Origin: Lingula anatina
Taxonomy: Eukaryota; Brachiopoda; Lingulata; Lingulida; Lingulidae
Reading direction: 5' to 3'
NCBI RefSeq assembly: GCF_001039355.2
Contig: NW_019774214.1
Span: 470,651-521,769, forward strand
Length of the DNA stretch: 51,119 nucleotides
In this document: piece by piece, positions 12,424 through 24,400 of the stretch
Layout: each line of letters begins with the position of its first letter
Position numbering within the stretch: position 1 is the stretch's first letter
Translations under genes and position numbers: made by a program
Notes under the pieces: model-generated
Told to the model about the DNA's origin: nothing
The model's input: only the letters and a program-made list of their open reading frames with translations
The model's database searches: none

Positions 12424-15400
12424 AGAATAATTACCCTAAATCTCAAAGAATCATGCCTATTTTCAAAAGCCACCTGCTTCATTGCCAAATCAAGCCACTC
12501 AGTAAATTTAAAGTAAAACAAAAATACAGTTTGAAAGTTAATCAGCCGAATGTCATGTGTCAAACAGCGACAGCAGCGGTGACAGTGAAAGCGATGTCGA
12601 TGCGGACAGACAGAGCAATCAGAATATATACAGACATTTACAGTGTCTGTGTATAAAAATTGTAGCACAGAAGGTGCCTTTGAGAATAGTAAGTAAGAAG
12701 TAAGTAAGTAAGTTTATTAAGACATGGCAACCAAAAGGTTGAAGTAATACATATAATGGAGTAAGAATAAAATGTACTAATTTACAAATTAAAATATTGA
12801 TATATTATATAGGATATGCGAATAGAACTTAATGAGATAAAAAAAAGGATAAAATAAAATAAATGGATAAAACAAATTTTTGCACAGGCATCTGAAAGTT
12901 AGTGTAAAAGAGGATGGAGTAATGAATATTGAATACAATAAAGGCCAAAATGAGTTTCAAAAGTAAAACTCAGACCACTAATGGTTAAATAAAGGGAAAG
13001 GAATAAAGTGTTTTTAAAATGTTCAGTTCTAATTTTTAGTGTGTTAAACTTTGACAGGCTATTTCTTAGTCTCCTGTGTGGATTGCAGGTTAAAAGGTAG
13101 TTCAGCTTGTCTGTGTCATTTTGTATTTTTGCAAAGAATGATTTGCAGAGTTCAAATCTGCGCTCTTTTAATGTAATAAGTTTTGCTTTGGCTAGAGCAT
13201 CAACATAAGTTAATTCAGTGAAAATGATCCCAAGTGCCCTTGACTTGATGGGTTCTATTATTTTACATTGTTCTCCAGTTAATCCAGGGTGCCACACAGG
13301 ACAAGCATATTTAACCACAGTCCGAAATAAACTCTGATATACCTGAACAAGATCAGAAGTGGACAGCTTGCTTTTTTATATAGATAAAATTTTTATATAG
13401 AGCATGCTTTTTTATATAGATAAAATTAACATGTTCAGACCATTTAAGATTGTTAGAGCGCATTCTCAACGAATTAAGCCAGGCTTTACAAAGCCGGTGA
13501 CCTAAAAATGGCGGACGTACATGAAAGAAAAACCGCCTAATCTTTTAATAGTCTCTCCGCCTCCCCACACGTCGTCCCTGCGGGGTACAGTAATTAAATC
13601 GCGTCTCCGTTCGCCATGCGGAAGCTACCTGAGAAATATTAAGTGCGCATGCTCATCAGTTAAACTCGTGGTGAAGAAAGCATGGCGGCTGAAGGCTATT
13701 GAAGGAAAAAAGCTCTTCTGTTCTATTATCTTTGAAAACAGAGACGAAAAAGGAATAATTTGGCCAGTAGAGCAGCAATGAATCGACTATCTACGGAGAT
13801 AATATCACCAGAGATATTCACGGAAATATTAATGTTCGGAGCCGAGATTTAATTACTGTACCCCGCAGGGACGACGTGTGGGAAGGCGTGTGAGAGGCAG
13901 AGAGACTATTAAAAGATTAGGCGGTTTTTCTTTCATGTACGTCCGCCATTTTTAGGTCACCGGCTTTGTAAAGCCTGGCTTAATTAGTTGAGAATGCGCT
14001 CTTAGTGATAAAAACTTCCAACAGTTTGAAATGGGATACTTCACTGACACGAGTTCCTCCAATATTAACTGATTGACATTTTGAATCTGATTGTGTAAAG
14101 TTTACTGTCATAGCTTTTGTTTTGGTGGCATTTAGTCTCTTATTGTTTCTTTCTGTCCAGTCAATGATTTCATTTGCGGCATGTTGTAATCTACTAGAAG
14201 CATTAAAGTCTCATACCTCAAACAAGCTGATTGCACCCCTTAATTTACAACTACTATCATTTACCTGACAGTGTAATTCTCAGGACCTTGCTAGGTAGAC
14301 CATGCAACTGGTTAAAAATGTTACTGGCCTGGCACTCATAGTATCCAGGTTTCTGAATGTTATTCAGGTTAAGAACAGAAGAGTTATCGCGATTTCCGCT
14401 TTGTGCTTCTCTGGTGTTGGATAGCTCTTCTCGATAAAACCACTTGAAGTTAGGTTGAGGGTCACCAGTGGCTGAGCAAATGAGAGTGACGGCTGAACCT
14501 TTGACAAACTCAACACTGTCCATTGCTGAGTCTATGATGGGGAGGGCACCTGTGGTGGTATAGGTGATCTCAGGGTTGCTGGCAGCAGCTGAAATATTGT
14601 AATTTTTAATAATAAAATATTATTATCATGGATATTCTAAAAATGTGACTAGCAAAGATTTTAAGCCCATGGAAGATCTAAGACATACATGTACCTTGAA
14701 AATACCAGTATATGAAAAATGAATATTTCACAAAAGAAACTGCATGTATATCTTCCAGAAAAATAAACCAGTCAGATTGGTTTCCCAACTGATGCTGTTT
14801 TTTTAGTCCAATATGTTTTTTCTCTAAGTTTGAGAATAATAAGTGACATGGTTTTCCCAAAATGGTAAATATGATGACAGTGCCCAAAATTGTTGTTAAA
14901 TTTTAACTGATACATACTCAGTAACACACTGGCCGACTTCTGTCCAATCATACATGTAAACTGTGCACCATCATCAGAGGCCGAGACATCTACTCTTAGC
15001 TCACTCTGTCCATTATATGTGCAATCATCACTATTCAGGACAGGGTCCCTTGACTGAGCCTCTGAGGTCCTATTTTGTTGCTGACCATTCAGAGTCCGGT
15101 ACCACATGATCCTCTTGGCTGGACGTCCAAGCTGACCAAAGCACATGAACTTTGTTGACCACTGGTCATTTAATAGCATGGCGGTCAAGACAGGATTTTC
15201 ACTGGGCTCCACTGAAATATACATATTTGCATATATATAGCTTTAGTAAATGCATTTTTCTAAAATAAGTTTACACTACCCTTCAAAACCAAATCATCTC
15301 AGAACCTTACGGGTCCTTTGGATGGATACACTTCTAGTACACACATATATTTGTAACATACATGTAATTTGATATGGTAATTAAGTTACTGGTAGGTCTC

Positions 15401-18400
15401 ACAAAAGAAAATTGGCATTTGCCATCAGGAGCCTCAGATATATGACCAACACTTTTTTCTCTGAGCCCATGCCTTCACTCCTGTTCACTTCCAGCTAAAA
15501 ATGAGCACTCAGCTTCATGTCTTACGTACACCACTGGATGTCACTTCAGGCACAATCCTGTCCCCTCCTCCTGTACCCTCTATTCAATTGTACAGTAACT
15601 ACAAGTATATGGACCTAATAGTCTGAAATTGCACCAATTGACCCCAAACTCAGGAAGATGAAAGATGACCCTAAGGGTAACACCTGCCCATAACATTATA
15701 GGTTAAATTAATTAGGTCTGTGTAGTTTTTGAGAATCAGCAGAAATATGTATATATATTTTTTTTGTAAAAAAATTCTCATTTTCAGAAAATTTTGGCCT
15801 ATTTGACCTTGAAATAAAGGCCAAAGGTCAAACCCAAGAGCATATTTGAAATCTCCACATATGACTTTTGGTCAGCCATCTATAGTAATATTTCCCATAA
15901 TTCCCAGGCCTACCCATTCAACTACCAGACTCTGCACAGAATGATCCTGAATTCATTGGCAGCTCGGTCCACACTACCAGTTTTCAAGGTGTGAGTCAGT
16001 ACACTTCAAAGTATCAGTCACGACACCGCTCTTGTCTAGTACGCGATGTGATAGCTATATAGTGATGTTTCTCATCAGGGTTGGAAAGTAGTGCATCTCA
16101 TCTCAAAATTTGTTCTGGGGTTTGATACTGTGAAACGCATACTGACACACACCTTGAAAACGGGAGATATTTAGCATTTGATTTTGCAAATTTTGGACAA
16201 GTGTGCATTATGGACCACATCACCCAAGCAACTACAATGCCAAAAATTAACATCTGTATCGATCGAGTTGAGATTATATGTGACCTACATACAAGAGATG
16301 GATACAGGGGCTCTTTTAGTTTAGAAAGAGTAACAGTGACATGGTGGTGGAGCTGGCAGAGCCAACAGAGGCAATGAGCAATATCGGTCAGGACTAGCTA
16401 GTCCATGTGTGCCACCAGCGCTGGTGGTACAATTAACAAGTCTGGTGATTATATTTGTGAAGTGAATAAGAGAAGAATTAAATTTTGCTCTTAAATATCC
16501 ACGGCAAAGAAAAATAGATAGTAAGAAAAAATGGTTCATGAGTTATACAACAGACATTCATACCACTACACCAAATATTGTGTTTATGTTCCAGGTATTA
16601 ATTGCAGGATTTTTATATATGATAATAGTTTAAAATATGAAAGCTAACATTCAGCTCAGCATGATATAAATACTGATTTCAATGATATATCAACATACAA
16701 CTGGATTTTTTTTAGCTGCACACACAGTTTACACTGCAGAATTGGTAAATGGCACTCAAATGTGCATGAATGGTCACTGAGTGAAAACTCTAATGCTATA
16801 GATTTATCCACTGTTAGGCCCTTTTAAACATTCACATATGGAGTAGGAGAGAAGCTCATCTCAAAGTTACAGATACTCGTTGAAAATATTGCAAAAATAC
16901 TACAAAAATTCAAGCCTGTAGCTAGCAGTTCCTAAAGGGGGGGGGGGGTCTTTTTTCTGAAAAAGTGAACCTTTTACCATAAAATCTTCATGTACCAAGA
17001 TCAAATTTTACCCAGAGTGGACCTTTTCCAGCAAAAAAGGCAGTTCTTTTGAACCCCCTGAACTACCCTGGCTACAGAACTGGAAATTGACTATGCAGGG
17101 TAATGTGACTGAACAAGTAATTTAATGCTTCAATAATAATAGATGCTGCATATGACCTGCTAACTTTTAAGGGGACTAATAGTAAAAAGACGAGAGTCAT
17201 AGAAACAAAGCCCTGGGCTTATAAGTTTTCATGAAAAATTAAAACAAACTTCCCAAAAGGCCAATTAAAGACGGGGATTAAGTACAGTGTCCAACGGATG
17301 ACGCTATAGCGCCAATTTTAGGGGAAAAATGACGTTTTCGGTATTGGGATTGTCTCTATAACCAAGACAGCTATTCAAGTGATTCAAAAGGCCTCATAAA
17401 GCTGGGTGAAAGCACTTCAGCGCGGTACCAGGGAATTGTCTTAAACTATTTACTTTTGATTTTATCATCTTTTACGTTAAATTACCCCATATTTCAATGG
17501 GTTATTCACTTCAAAAGACGATAACTTTCAAACAAACAATTTCCTTTTAAACCCCTGATATCATGCTGTAGTACACATTCCCAAAAACAATAGGTGCAAC
17601 TTTTGTAACGATCGGTTGCTCAGATAGTGAGATATACTTGGCAGGGATTCACTTATCTCGTCAATATAGAAAGCTGTTAAAACAGCCAAAAACGTTCACA
17701 GGTTGGTTAACAGAGCTTATTAGTCAAATGCTTAGCTGGCAAATTTATCTGATATCGGTAATACGATCAGATGGAACCATTGCTCATTGTCATCTAAAAA
17801 TATTTTGTTTGGGTGCTTTGAAAGGGCAGAAAATCGTGCTTTTGTTACATTTTCTGACCACTCGTTAGGCTTGTAAGCGTGCCGCCATTTTGATTGACAG
17901 CTCTGGAGAGGGCCCTAGCCTAGTGATGCCCAGTACGGTGTCAAGGATATGTAGAAGGAAGCGCTAACAAAGGCGATTACGTTTTACCGCAATTAAGAGG
18001 TGTGAAGTTGCATTTGAATGGGTCTCCCTCGGCAATCGAGCAATTTTACCTGAGAGTTTCTTTTTCTGTTATGGGCAAAGTGATCAGATAAAACTGGGTG
18101 ACAGTAGTAGTTCTTAACTGATAATCCTGGTAACTGTGAACTCGGGGGTGGGGGGGGGTGTTATTAATTTTTTCAAAAGTCTTTTTGTGATTTTTATTTT
18201 GGGTACATTTTGAACTCTTTCTTCCCGCTTGATCTGTGGTTTTGACATTGTTTTTCTCCAAACATCGCAAAATGCAAGTTAACATGCGTTTTTATTTTCA
18301 TTGTTATTTTTTTAATCATGCTTGTAATGAACCTTTTACATATGCCTATGACGAATGTCCTAAACTTATATAATTTTGAACGCTTAATTCAAGCGTGGGC

Positions 18401-21400
18401 TCGAAATAGGACATAACGTTTTCGTCTAACTTAGTGGATAACGCAATCCAAAGACTCCACGGTTCGTGTCAGAATACGTAAGGTCGCGCAAAGAAAACCC
18501 AAGTCCACATAATGACCAGTTAAATGATTTATTCGTTGACGCTCGGTAACTACATGATATTCTAAGTGAAGTCTCCAAATCCTAACTACGTCTCGCTCCG
18601 TACATCGTCGCTTCCAACCTCCTCCTTCGTTGCTTCCTTCTACATGTCTCCAGTATATCTCCCGTTCAATTCTCATCACTTACTTTAAATACTATTTTGT
18701 TATCTTTACATGGATCCAGTGCTGCACTAGTATGAGATGTACGTCAAACATAATTACCTTTAATTGTATAATTAATTTCTTTACTTCGGCGTCATACATA
18801 GAGACCGCCGTATTACTCAAAAGCTATTGCACTATAACATATTACGTCATACAACTTCGTATGATCTTTATGTCGCACCTGACATATTCCTTCCATTTTT
18901 TCCAGAAAAAAAACTTTTTTTTTTTTCATTACTCATGTTGGAGACTTTCACTCTAATAATATTTACAATATTTACAAAGATAACGAAAATTACACATTTA
19001 ATTACGTTTTAGTGTACGCCCGGGGGAAAACCAGAGATAAAACCCTTTAATTTATATTTTTCTTTATCAATATAGGGAAAAATAGCTCTGGAAACCGGGC
19101 AGTTCAGCGTCTTATATAACAAAGTCTTTTCATGACGATGACAGTATTTTAGAGTCTTTTAACAATGGTGTCAAAATATTAAAGCATTTAAAGTCTTTCA
19201 GTTGAAATCATAGCTCGTCGGTGAATGGCAGGGCGAAGTACACATCCCTTTTTTTTTCGTTGGCGGGTCCACCATTTTCAGCTCTACAGTTTCTTTTTCT
19301 TGTGTGCTGGACTAACTTCAGATCAGACACAGGGCAGGCAAGAGAGCGTCAGCACCATCCAACCATCTGAGAGTCGGGGACACAGCCACGGCGATGCGCA
19401 GACCATTTAGTTCCTCCTAAAATGAGATACAAGGAAAAATAAACTTTCTTCGTTCAATAATCTTTTTCTTTTATTATTCTCAAACTGCGCTATTNTTTGA
19501 ACAATGGCGTTAACACATTAAATATTAAAAGTCTTTCAATTGAAATCATGGCTCGTCGGTGAATGGCAGGGCGAAGTACACATCTTCTTTTCGTCGGCGG
19601 GATCCACCCTTCTAGGACGCAGGTCGAGGTGCTGCAAACTCAGCTACGGACACAGGGCAGGCGGGGGGCGTTGCCACAATCCAACCACCTGAGAGTCGAG
19701 GACACAGCCACGGCGATGCGCAGACCATTTAGTTCCACCTAAAATGAGAGACAAGGAAAAATAAACTTTCTTCGTTACAACATCATTTTAATTGTTTTGT
19801 CCTTTTTTTAAAACTTAAACTCCGATGTTTTCGCTTCACACGTACTAATGCTGACCAGAAAACTGGCAACAGATCTCACAAAATCAAGAAGAATCCCGTT
19901 CAGACCTGGGAGATGGATCCTTTTCTCCCAAGTCCCCTCCTAAAGGCACGTCCAGCGGGCCAAAGAAAGTTTGCTGAGAATCCCCAAGATAATGGAAGCT
20001 ATTTAAGCTGCTCTCCAATCTCTGACGTCATTGTACCATTTTCTTTTTTAAATCGTATTAAAAATATAAATTCACTTTGGAAATAACAATTTATTCCAGG
20101 AAAACTATCCATAAACGAGCTCGCCTTTGTTTTAAAAATAATTAACGTTAATCAGTGCTAACACAGTGAGGAAAAACACCACTTATTTTACAAATAATAT
20201 TAATTTCGTCATTGAACACCTGTCCTGTCTATTCAATCATGGCTGGCTACTCAAGACAACAGTTAAAAAAAATTAAATCTACCCAGTTCCAACAGAACAC
20301 CCGTTCTGTTACCTAACCCTTCCTAGGGCAGGCCTCAACATAAAATCCCTGGTCTCAAATACCAGTTTCACCACTCCAACCCGGAGCATGGTATCCTTAA
20401 AATAAAATGTCCTGTCTGACTTTCTACCTAGCAACCAAGGACGCGAAGCTTACCCACTAGCTCACTTACTAGCTCATTCGTTTTCAGTTTGCTAGGGCCT
20501 GACTGTACATTGAGCTGAGCGCGGCTGCTTTTCGTAAGTCTTACTGCCCTCTGCGACCCAACCGGCCGGTGACCCAGTCGATAGCGATCACTCAATCCCG
20601 TAGAGCTAACCAGGCTCCCAGGGAGCAACCGACGGTCTTATCCCACCCCACTGCCATGGGTTATCGGAACTTTGACCGTTTTCACCAGCCTTGCCTGTTC
20701 ACCACCGTGTTGGAACCGCATCAACCACGCATGGCTAGGTGAGGACTGTCGTCCCCGTACCACTCAGTGAACTCGTTAACACTGAGCCGACTAGGCGGTA
20801 CCACAGTATCCCGTTAATTCAGGATTCGGGACACAGTGGGCCTTCTGTCTCTCTCCCACAGCACTATAGATCGTTTTAATGTGCCCCTGGAGCCTTGCGA
20901 CTCCACTGCCGCCTGTTACAGACAGCTTCGGGGAGCCTATCCCCCTCGCTATCTGACGATCTAAATTTTTTGACAAGCAGTCCTGATTGCGGCTTGAAAC
21001 TTTCAGACCTTCCATCCACTCCATACCAGGAGTAAGATACCTTTTTAAATAAATAATAAAATATCTGGTGTTACTTGCATTTATCCATCTGCGGACCTAA
21101 ATTGACAAGCAGCCCTAATACTCATAGAAGCGTAACCAGACCTTCCGCTCAGAACTTAGAGCAGGGTAACCTTTAAAAAAATAAAATACTGGGTTTCCAT
21201 CCTCACCTCGAGGTAATATAAACTGACCTGTTTCCATTCACCACGCCATATGAATCTATTTTCTTCATGAGCCCTCAAGATCTTTAATCGACCGTCAATT
21301 AGTCCCATAATTAAAAATTCTAAAGTACGCTTGTCGCGTTTGTCTGTCTACGCACGTGTCTTGTCCCGACCGGTTTGGTCCAATTTATTTCGCCGCCTTT

Positions 21401-24400
21401 TTCAATATCTCTGACGCATCACTACCTTTGATGTTACCTGTGCATTCAAATGTGCCCTTTGTTGCATAATTTTCTGCCACGAATTCGTTTTTACCTAAAA
21501 TCATCATATTCCGACGTTATCTCCAGCCATTAACTCGTTACCTACGATCTTTATCGTGATCGGCGCAAATTTTGAACACCTGAATTTCGTAATCTAGCCC
21601 TCTGCCTTTGTCAGCACTTGCTTGACTTCACCGACACTTGTAATTGATAATTTGTTCACTCTTAAAGTTACCTTTCGTTATTTACATAATGTAGCTTGAA
21701 TACGCACGCTATTACCAAAACAATTAACGTAAACGAATACCACACGCAAAGGACCCTATTCTACAACGCAGGAATTTTCCTTATCGCTAAATATCCATAT
21801 GATCGACAAAGCAACAATAACCCGAACACATGCTATCTTACAACAACATTAACACGAAAACACGACATGATCGATGCACCAACGTCGCAAAACTCGTCGT
21901 TCTCATTTACGCAGATCGACGATCTCCTTCCTATACCGAAAATGTAATAACCTGCTTGTTCCTATCACGTATCACCTGTTCAAATTTTCTTACCGAAAAG
22001 TACGTTTTCCGTGCACTAACGATCTCTTGTTTCTTTTGAAAAAAGTAAGTAACCTACCAATATACTTAACACGTACTTCTAATACGCGACCCGACATAGT
22101 AAATGTTTGAGATTCCCGAATAAAATCGACTATATAAACTACAGAAAAGCCATAAAGTCCCTCTCTACCGACCATGAAAATTTACCTTAAATAAGCAAGA
22201 CTTTGAAACCAAAAATTGCACTCTGACGATCATAAAACAATTTACGTTAAATAATCAAATCTCTCCTATTTTTCACCGAGTTTGAAAACTTAATTTACCT
22301 TAACGTGATAATGCGACAAGAAATGGACGAAAAGCCGCTGAATACTTTACCTCAAAATTTACACAGAATTTAGCAATTTACCAAATATCAGTTGTGACAA
22401 TATAAATAACATTCATACTTACCCCAACCGGTCCGGTGATACTGCCGGCCAGCCGATCTTCGTCGAGCGAAGTTTTACCTTTTCTCCTACACTTACCTTT
22501 CCTCCTGGCCATTTTGTGTTTGAATCGAATCTTCTTTGGGCGCATTTTAACGTAAACTGGCGAGGGTCGCCAAATATGTACTGAACCTTTTACATATGCC
22601 TATGACGAATGTCCTAAACTTATATAATTTTGAACGCTTAATTCAAGCGTGGGCTCGAAATAGGACATAACGTTTTCGTCTAACTTAGTGGATAACGCAA
22701 TCCAAAGACTCCACGGTTCGTGTCAGAATACGTAAGGTCGCGCAAAGAAAACCCAAGTCCACATAATGACCAGTTAAATGATTTATTCGTTGACGCTAGG
22801 TAACTACATATTCTAAGTGAAGCTTCCAACTCCTAACTACGTCTCGCTCCGTACATCGTCGCTTCCAACCTCCTCCTCCGCGGCTTCCTTCTACCTGTCT
22901 CTAGTATATCTCCCCGTTCAATTCTCATCACTTACTTTAAATACTATTTTGTTATCTTTACATGGATCCAGTGCTGCACTTGTATGAGATGTACGTCAAA
23001 TCTAATTACCTCTAATTGTATAATTAATTTCTTTACTTCGGCGTCATACATAGAGACCGCCGTATTACTCAAAAGCTATTGCACTATAACACNCTCCTAC
23101 ACTTACCTTTCCACCTGGCCATTTTGTGTATGAATCGAATCTTCTTTGGGCGCATTATAACGTAAACTGGCGAGGGTCGCCAAATATGTAATGAACCTTT
23201 TACATGCTGTCGATCCTTGCTTGGATTTCTCTCATTTGGCCATTCACATTAATTTTTTGCTTGTCTCTAAAGCTCCTTGATTTCATTTATCGGAGAATAA
23301 AATTACATTTTGTCAACATTAGTTTTTACCTTCTACAAACGGCGTCCAACAATCATTTCCAGTTCATAACGTGTCGCAGATACGCTCGCCGATATATATC
23401 GCCAAAATTAAGAGCTAGGCTAAAAGTATCGTTTCTAGCTTTTTTTCTTTTAGTAATGATTTTTTCGTACAAATGCATTTCTCAATTAATTTAGATGATT
23501 TGATTTAGTCTTTCACCCATTTATTAGGTATACATAAACAAAAAAGAAAGACGAATAATATTAAATATTTCATGATGCTTTTATTTCAGCTGAACATGCA
23601 CCAATGGCTGTAACTGTCTTTTGACCAACACAACGTCGCCGCCACACACACGACAAACACACGACTTGTAGGCACTATCTAGCAACTGCCCACTGTGCCC
23701 ACTGTACCCAGTAGCTACGGTTTCTTCCTCACAATCACTGTCAGAAGACTCCGAGGGCTGTTCAAAGTCCTTCAAAATCTTACGGGCCCTCACTCTAGGT
23801 AGATTCTCTCTCTCGTCATCCGACTGAACAAATACCGGTTTTCCTCCAACCGCCCACATACTCTCAAAATTTTCTTTCTTTCCCCTGGAAATGGACTTTT
23901 AACACGAACTTTTCTCTTCCCCATAGCGTACTCGACTTCTTTACTGCTTAGCTGATGTAAGACTTATGACGTATCACCGCACACCTAATCGGCTTATAAC
24001 TCATTAACTATGCTCTGCCCCCCTCATGGCAACGGCCCTTAGCAACAGAGTTGTCAGCCTGACTGGGGCATGTGCCGGTTGAAAAACTCATCAAAAGACA
24101 CATTTTGCGGTGCAAATTCAAAATAATTATTACATCCAACGTTAGATACTTTTTTGATTAATAGAAACACACAAAAAAACTCAAAAACATGATTTTAAGC
24201 GTAGTTAACCCTATTACCCACCTTAAGAAAGCACAAACTTACCTCCTCTAGTTGTAATTTCCAGTTTAGTACTCCAAGGTCCAACATCTACAGTGACTGC
24301 TCTTACTCTAAAACTGTAAGTTGTAAAGGGCATTAAACCAGTCATTGCCACATATATATCAAAGACATTCCCTTCCTTTGATACCAGACTTTCTTGCTGA

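Larger units (their letters stand above)
18323..23204 (-). mobile_element. LTR retrotransposon without pol (LARD-like), minus strand
   Basis: Direct repeats 18323-18884 and 22577-23092 are LTRs of about 560 bp with TG...CA ends. TGCT flanks the whole (18319-18322, 23205-23208). On the minus strand the right LTR ends in ACA, followed by TATT and a primer-binding site starting TGGCGACCCTCGCCAG (22572-22557). A purine-rich tract (GGAAAAAATGGAAGGAATA) abuts the start of the left LTR, so transcription runs leftward. The 3.7-kb interior has no gag, protease, RT or integrase ORF. A short basic leader ORF ([18 protein letters not shown], from about 22546 leftward) is seen next to the primer site. Confidence 0.82.
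17265..24226. mobile_element. Possible TTAA-bounded DNA transposon hosting the LTR element
   Basis: TTAA at 17265-17268 and 24223-24226 bounds an interval with weakly similar inverted ends (GACGGGGATTAAG against GGTGGGTAATAGGG). Inside are a frameshifted ORF (23581-23924, minus) and the whole LTR element. Kolobok and piggyBac elements use TTAA. The inverted ends are poor, so this is tentative. Confidence 0.3.

Noticed and set aside
12294-12668. Overlapping ORFs of 99 and 124 codons on both strands
   Set aside because: Both are held open by the A-run at 12379-12421 and read as poly-Lys or poly-Phe; the sequence is repeat family B.
20428-21024. Two minus-strand ORFs inside the LTR element
   Set aside because: Short, no gag, zinc knuckle, protease or RT motif; kept as non-coding interior.
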